Below are positions 21,310 through 24,623 of a stretch of DNA of 24,623 bases, piece after piece; the stretch's first letter is position 1, and every line of letters starts with the position of its first letter. The stretch comes from Tieghemiomyces parasiticus. Lineage: Eukaryota; Kickxellomycota; Dimargaritomycetes; Dimargaritales; Dimargaritaceae. The position numbers and the translations under genes were made by a program. The DNA lies in the NCBI GenBank assembly GCA_027575765.1, contig JANBPT010000730.1:1-24623 (forward strand), in the 5' to 3' direction. The notes under the pieces are model-generated. The model was not told the DNA's origin. It saw only the letters and a program-made list of their open reading frames with translations, and made no database searches.

Positions 21310-22566
21310 TCAAAAGATGCTAAAGCTGGTCACCACCGCGCCACACCAGACGGCAATGTCGCGCAGATTAACTATGATATCCTCGGCGTACTCGGTGAGG
21401 CCGTAGTCGTCCGACCGGGGTTCGAATCTGGGCGACAGTGAGGTGGCACGCTCGAGGCGGGCAGCAAACGACCCGGACCCGTCCCATAGACTGTCGCATA
21501 CGATCTGGGGCATGTAGCTGCCTAGCCACTGGGCTGCCGAGGGCCAGGGAGCAGCGACAATCTGGCGCGGAACCTGGCTCGAGCGAGCTGCCGGTGGGGG
21601 TTGGTGGGGCACGCTTGCGCCGTCAGCCGCAGCCCACGGATAGTGGAGCCAGGCCCGGGACGGGGACGGACTAGGTTCAGGCTCGGCCTTAAGAGCGGTG
21701 GGCTGCAGACGCACAATGGTAGACCGGTGGGAGGTGCGGTGGCGCTTGCGGTGGCGGGAGACGGCCCCAAGTGGGGGTGCGGGGAGGGGGGGATCGAATG
21801 TGACGGGGGTAATTGAGGCGGGTGACACGGACTTCGAGACGCGGGGTTCGGTTCTGGGCTCGGCCTCGCTCTCGCCATCACCCTCCGCATCTTCGTCCTC
21901 GTCGTCTTCTTCGCCGACAGTCCTAATCCGACACTGCTCGACGGTGGCCTTAAACCGTAGCCGGGGCCGCGGGGTAGCACCCTCGGAGGTCAGCGAGCTG
22001 CCGCTGTTACTCCGACAGAGGGTCTCCGCCGAGTCGCTCAGAAAGTCGGCGTAGGCCGGCACGTCGGCCAAGTCGAGCAGGCTATGATACGAGGCCGCCC
22101 CGAGGCGGGGGGAGGTACCGCCCACCGTGCGGAACCGACCGGCACCGGAAACGAAGGGTCGACGCTTGAGGGCCGGTTTGAGGCCAGACGGGGAGGTTGG
22201 GGCGTAGACGGTCGGCGAGGTCACGGTAGTGGAGGCCGAGGAGTGCTGGTCGTGGCCGTGGGTGTAAAGCGGACCGTACAGCCAGGTCACATCGTTGTCT
22301 TTGAGCCAGTTGAGTGACTCGGGTCGCACAGTGGGCAAGCTGTGACGCCGCTTGGCCCAGACACGCCACGAGGCGTTTTCTAACCGGTAGCCGTTGAGCA
22401 GAGACCGTTTCTGACGGGTAACGAACCGCCACGACTCGGCCAGGTCCTCCAGGTCCCACGAATGGGTAAGGTAGTCAACGCAGTAGCCGGTCGGGGACAG
22501 GGGCAGGCGGTCCTCGCCGGCCAGGAGAAGGGGCACTACAGTGGCCGGGGACATGGTGGCCGACAT
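21310..22566 (-). CDS. REG1: Reg1-type protein phosphatase 1 regulatory subunit (DUF1752/PF08550)
   Basis: Reg1 targets the phosphatase Glc7 to Snf1 and other substrates to maintain glucose repression. This is a single-exon gene of 418 residues, shorter than yeast Reg1 (1014) but in the range of compact fungal homologues. The DUF1752 region spans about 28-100: VDYLTHSWDLEDLAESW, then RLENASWRVWAK (61-72), then PESLNWLKDNDVTWLYGPL. These match the diagnostic Reg1 block closely. A KPALKRRPF segment (130-138) matches KPILKKRT of relatives. LRFKATVEQC (203-212), followed by an acidic run (218-236), corresponds to the PP1-docking region (RHIHFNDRVQQC in yeast). The C-terminus AEDIIVNLRDIAVWCG resembles the terminal helix of filamentous-fungus homologues. 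The start ATG has ACC before it, and a second ATG lies four codons later. A TATTTATA-like element lies about 85 bases upstream. Confidence 0.85.
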   Translation of the reverse strand: MSATMSPATVVPLLLAGEDRLPLSPTGYCVDYLTHSWDLEDLAESWRFVTRQKRSLLNGYRLENASWRVWAKRRHSLPTVRPESLNWLKDNDVTWLYGPLYTHGHDQHSSASTTVTSPTVYAPTSPSGLKPALKRRPFVSGAGRFRTVGGTSPRLGAASYHSLLDLADVPAYADFLSDSAETLCRSNSGSSLTSEGATPRPRLRFKATVEQCRIRTVGEEDDEDEDAEGDGESEAEPRTEPRVSKSVSPASITPVTFDPPLPAPPLGAVSRHRKRHRTSHRSTIVRLQPTALKAEPEPSPSPSRAWLHYPWAAADGASVPHQPPPAARSSQVPRQIVAAPWPSAAQWLGSYMPQIVCDSLWDGSGSFAARLERATSLSPRFEPRSDDYGLTEYAEDIIVNLRDIAVWCGAVVTSFSIF

Positions 22567-22972
22567 GGTCTCATGTGGAGACGGTACAGGTTGGTGGGCA
22601 AGGCGGGGCAGAGTAAGGGCGAGCTGCGGTCAGAACCGTGGGAACGGGTGGTATAAATACGAAGGCGTAATGGCGGGGCAGGGAGCGGCCAGGGGTGCTA
22701 GGCCTGATAACGGTCTAACGCGGCCGACGGGGTGTGGGTGGAAGGCGGGATCCCGGAGCCGAAGGCAAAGTGGAAAAGGGTGCGGGTATTGTAAACCGGA
22801 CGGTCGGTAAGCCAATGCTATTCTAGGGCTGCGTGGTTGGTTATAGGCTTAGAAGTGAGAAAAGTGTGAGGGTGAATGGAGGGGAATGAGGGGGTTCGGA
22901 AGAAACGCCGTGTTTTAGCTTGGAAGTGAGGAAACACAAGGGTAGGAGATGGGACGTGTGTTACGAAAGGGG

Positions 22973-22992
22973 GGAGGAGGAGGAGGAGGAGG
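22973..22992 (+). repeat. (GGA)n microsatellite
   Basis: About six GGA units follow a G-run, 400 bases upstream of the REG1-like start codon. It matches the GAG repeat upstream of LRG1 in type and orientation relative to the gene. Confidence 0.85.
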
Positions 22993-23082
22993 TATGACGA
23001 ACAAAACAGGTGCGGAGGATAGCGTAGCCCCAAGGGTGAGCGATGGATATATACGACTACCGGGCTGAGAATGGAAGGGGGG

Positions 23083-23097
23083 AAGAGAGAGAGAGAG
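23083..23097 (+). repeat. (GA)n microsatellite
   Basis: A short run of about seven GA dinucleotides lies within the purine-rich region upstream of the REG1-like gene. Confidence 0.85.
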
Positions 23098-23523
23098 GGA
23101 GGGGGCATGGACGGTATCGAACGCCGCAAACTGTAAAGACACTGGAGAGCCCGTAAGCAGCGACAGTACAGCACTTGACAGGCCAGTTAGACGGTGTGGT
23201 AGAGGCCAAACTTGTGACTCTGGGAGGGGGTAATAGTCGGCGGTGGTTGGCCGGCGCTGATGAAAGACCCAAAGTTTTAAGATGGTTCGAAAGGGAAGGC
23301 GACGGTGGTCCACTATTCGGGCGGGGTGGGAAACGAGAGCGGAGGGGAGGAGAGGTACAAGCGGAGCCTGGTTTGAGCCTATGTAGGCGGTGGCGATATA
23401 GATAGCGATTAAGGGAGGGGAGGGAGCGGTGGCTTTAGATTAAAGGGGGGCCAGGGAGCAGCCGGGACTGTCGGGAAAATCTGTGGGGGGACAATGTCCA
23501 AACGATAGACGAGATCTAGTTAC

Positions 23524-23560
23524 GGGGAGGGTGGAGGGGATTAGGGAGGGAGGGAGGGGG
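23524..23560 (+). other. G-quadruplex-forming motif
   Basis: Seven runs of three to five G residues are separated by loops of one to four bases (GGGG at 23524, GGG at 23529, GGGG at 23536, then GGG at 23544, 23548 and 23552, and GGGGG at 23556). This exceeds the usual four-run requirement for intramolecular quadruplex formation. It lies on the template strand of the REG1-like gene, about 960 bases upstream of its start codon. Confidence 0.7.
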
Positions 23561-24623
23561 TGGTAAAATTAAATAAGCCGGTGGTGTACCGCGTCGGGAG
23601 GGCGGGAGCGCCGCTAGCTTATATATACTCGATGGTTAGAGGGCTAGACCAGGAGGACGCCGGATCTGGGTGTGGGACTACTCCACACGCCCAAAAGGGA
23701 AATGGGAGACCTACGGGGACTGTAAAAGGGCCGACTGACGAGGGCGAGGTAAGTGAGTGTGTGTGGGGGTAGGTGGGCAACGTGGGAGGGCTGTGAAGCC
23801 GATGGGCTGGTGCACCCCAGAGTCCCGTTTGGAGGAAAAGGGTGGGAAAGTACTCTGGCAGAGGGGGGACGGCGACAGGAGAAGACCAGCAGGAAGACAG
23901 CCAACACATTCAATAAGGGCTCGCTACATAGGCTGCATGGAATCACACAAGTGATAAATGTACGGCGGGAGGGAAGGTATATGTGCTTTCAAGGGGCCGC
24001 GCAGGTCCGACTTTATATAGTTAGATAGCGTGAAGAGGGGTGCGATAGTGGGAAGGGGAGGGCTGCGAGGCAAGCAAAGGAGCGCCAGATAAATGCAGCC
24101 TCCGTAAGTGTGTATGTGTTTATCTATATATGTGCTTAGCAACGGATACCTATAGCTTGGATATCGCTGGCCTACCCTCGGGCTGATCGCGAACACCGAT
24201 AAGAAGGGCGGAGGCGACGCGGACCGCCCGAATGAACCTCTCTCTCGTGGCGCGGGGACCCATTAGTTTTCCGTGTTCCTCCGTCCCTCTCGTTCTCTTT
24301 ACTGGCATGCCTATCGGTCGCTGCTCCTATCGCCCGGGCCCTTACCGCGGCACACCCACGCGGCCTTATCGCACGCATGCATCTACCCGGTGATGGATGG
24401 GAGGGAGGAAGGTATGGCGACATGCGAGGGTGGGCGTGGTGAGTCTAAAGCACGCCGCTTCAAGGTAGTTGCTCTGACGTGATCCGTAATTAGCCTTTCG
24501 GGGCCCTACAACTCCCCCTTCGTCCATTAAAACAGACCGGCCAGGACGGTTACCTGGTCAGAGGCTGAGCATACGGTCGAAGCGCTGGGGGGAGAATGAA
24601 AAGGGCAAGGCGGTGGCTAGTAG

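Larger units (their letters stand above)
22567..24623. other. Right-edge gene-free region, purine-rich on plus strand
   Basis: No gene is supported. From about 22570 to 24100 the plus strand is dominated by G and A. The sense strand of REG1 is thus a long pyrimidine-rich leader or promoter, as upstream of LRG1. It contains GGA and GA repeats and a G-run cluster. Open frames on both strands give low-complexity peptides. The last 500 bases are of mixed composition and carry nothing I recognise. A neighbouring gene may start beyond the edge. Confidence 0.5.

Noticed and set aside
21411..21435. B-box-like GGTTCGAATC suggesting a tRNA T arm
   Set aside because: It lies inside the REG1-like coding frame (RFEPRSD codons), with no A box or cloverleaf around it.

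Overview
This is nuclear DNA from a fungus. The coding regions are split by short spliceosomal introns (116 to 284 bases, GTAAGT-type or GTACGT donors, AG acceptors). They encode fungal-type proteins: a LIM-RhoGAP of the Lrg1/Rga1 type, an Ett1/Nro1 protein, an Mvp1 sorting nexin, Alg14, and a Reg1-type protein phosphatase 1 subunit. Wide spacing between genes, GC-rich third codon positions and an alginate-lyase-superfamily relic would fit an early-diverging (zoopagomycotan/Kickxellomycotina-like) fungus. That placement is an inference, and no marker in the window settles it.

Layout from left to right. 1-548: no gene seen. 549-620: tRNA-Cys(GCA) with a Pol III T-run terminator, followed at 699-776 by a decayed tRNA-Leu-like relic. 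1569-5196, minus strand: LRG1-like RhoGAP in three exons. 5197-7924: a long gene-free region, purine-rich on the plus strand, with a GGA repeat, a hairpin next to an A-run, and a (GT)10 repeat. 7925-9351, plus: ETT1-like gene, two exons. 10744-13634, plus: MVP1-like sorting nexin, two exons, preceded by a 48-codon upstream ORF. 14377-14661: a candidate solo LTR. 15657-16931, plus: a full-length but broken polysaccharide lyase (alginate lyase superfamily) pseudogene. 17534-17758, plus: an unidentified coding-like fragment. 17878-19123, minus: ALG14, three exons. 21310-22566, minus: REG1-like gene, one exon. 22567-24623: a purine-rich, gene-free region with simple repeats and a strong G-quadruplex motif.

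The intact genes are not an operon or a recognisable cluster. They are unrelated housekeeping and regulatory functions: Rho1/cell-wall signalling, translation termination or oxygen response, endosomal sorting, N-glycan assembly at the ER, and glucose-repression phosphatase targeting. The most unusual items are the broken lyase gene, which keeps its NNHG motif and the RT..Y-type segment, the orphan coding-like fragment beside it, a CxxC-x4-CxxC cluster inserted in the MVP1-like protein, and the hairpin/T10 structure upstream of ETT1. I see no clear case for a previously undescribed multi-gene system here.
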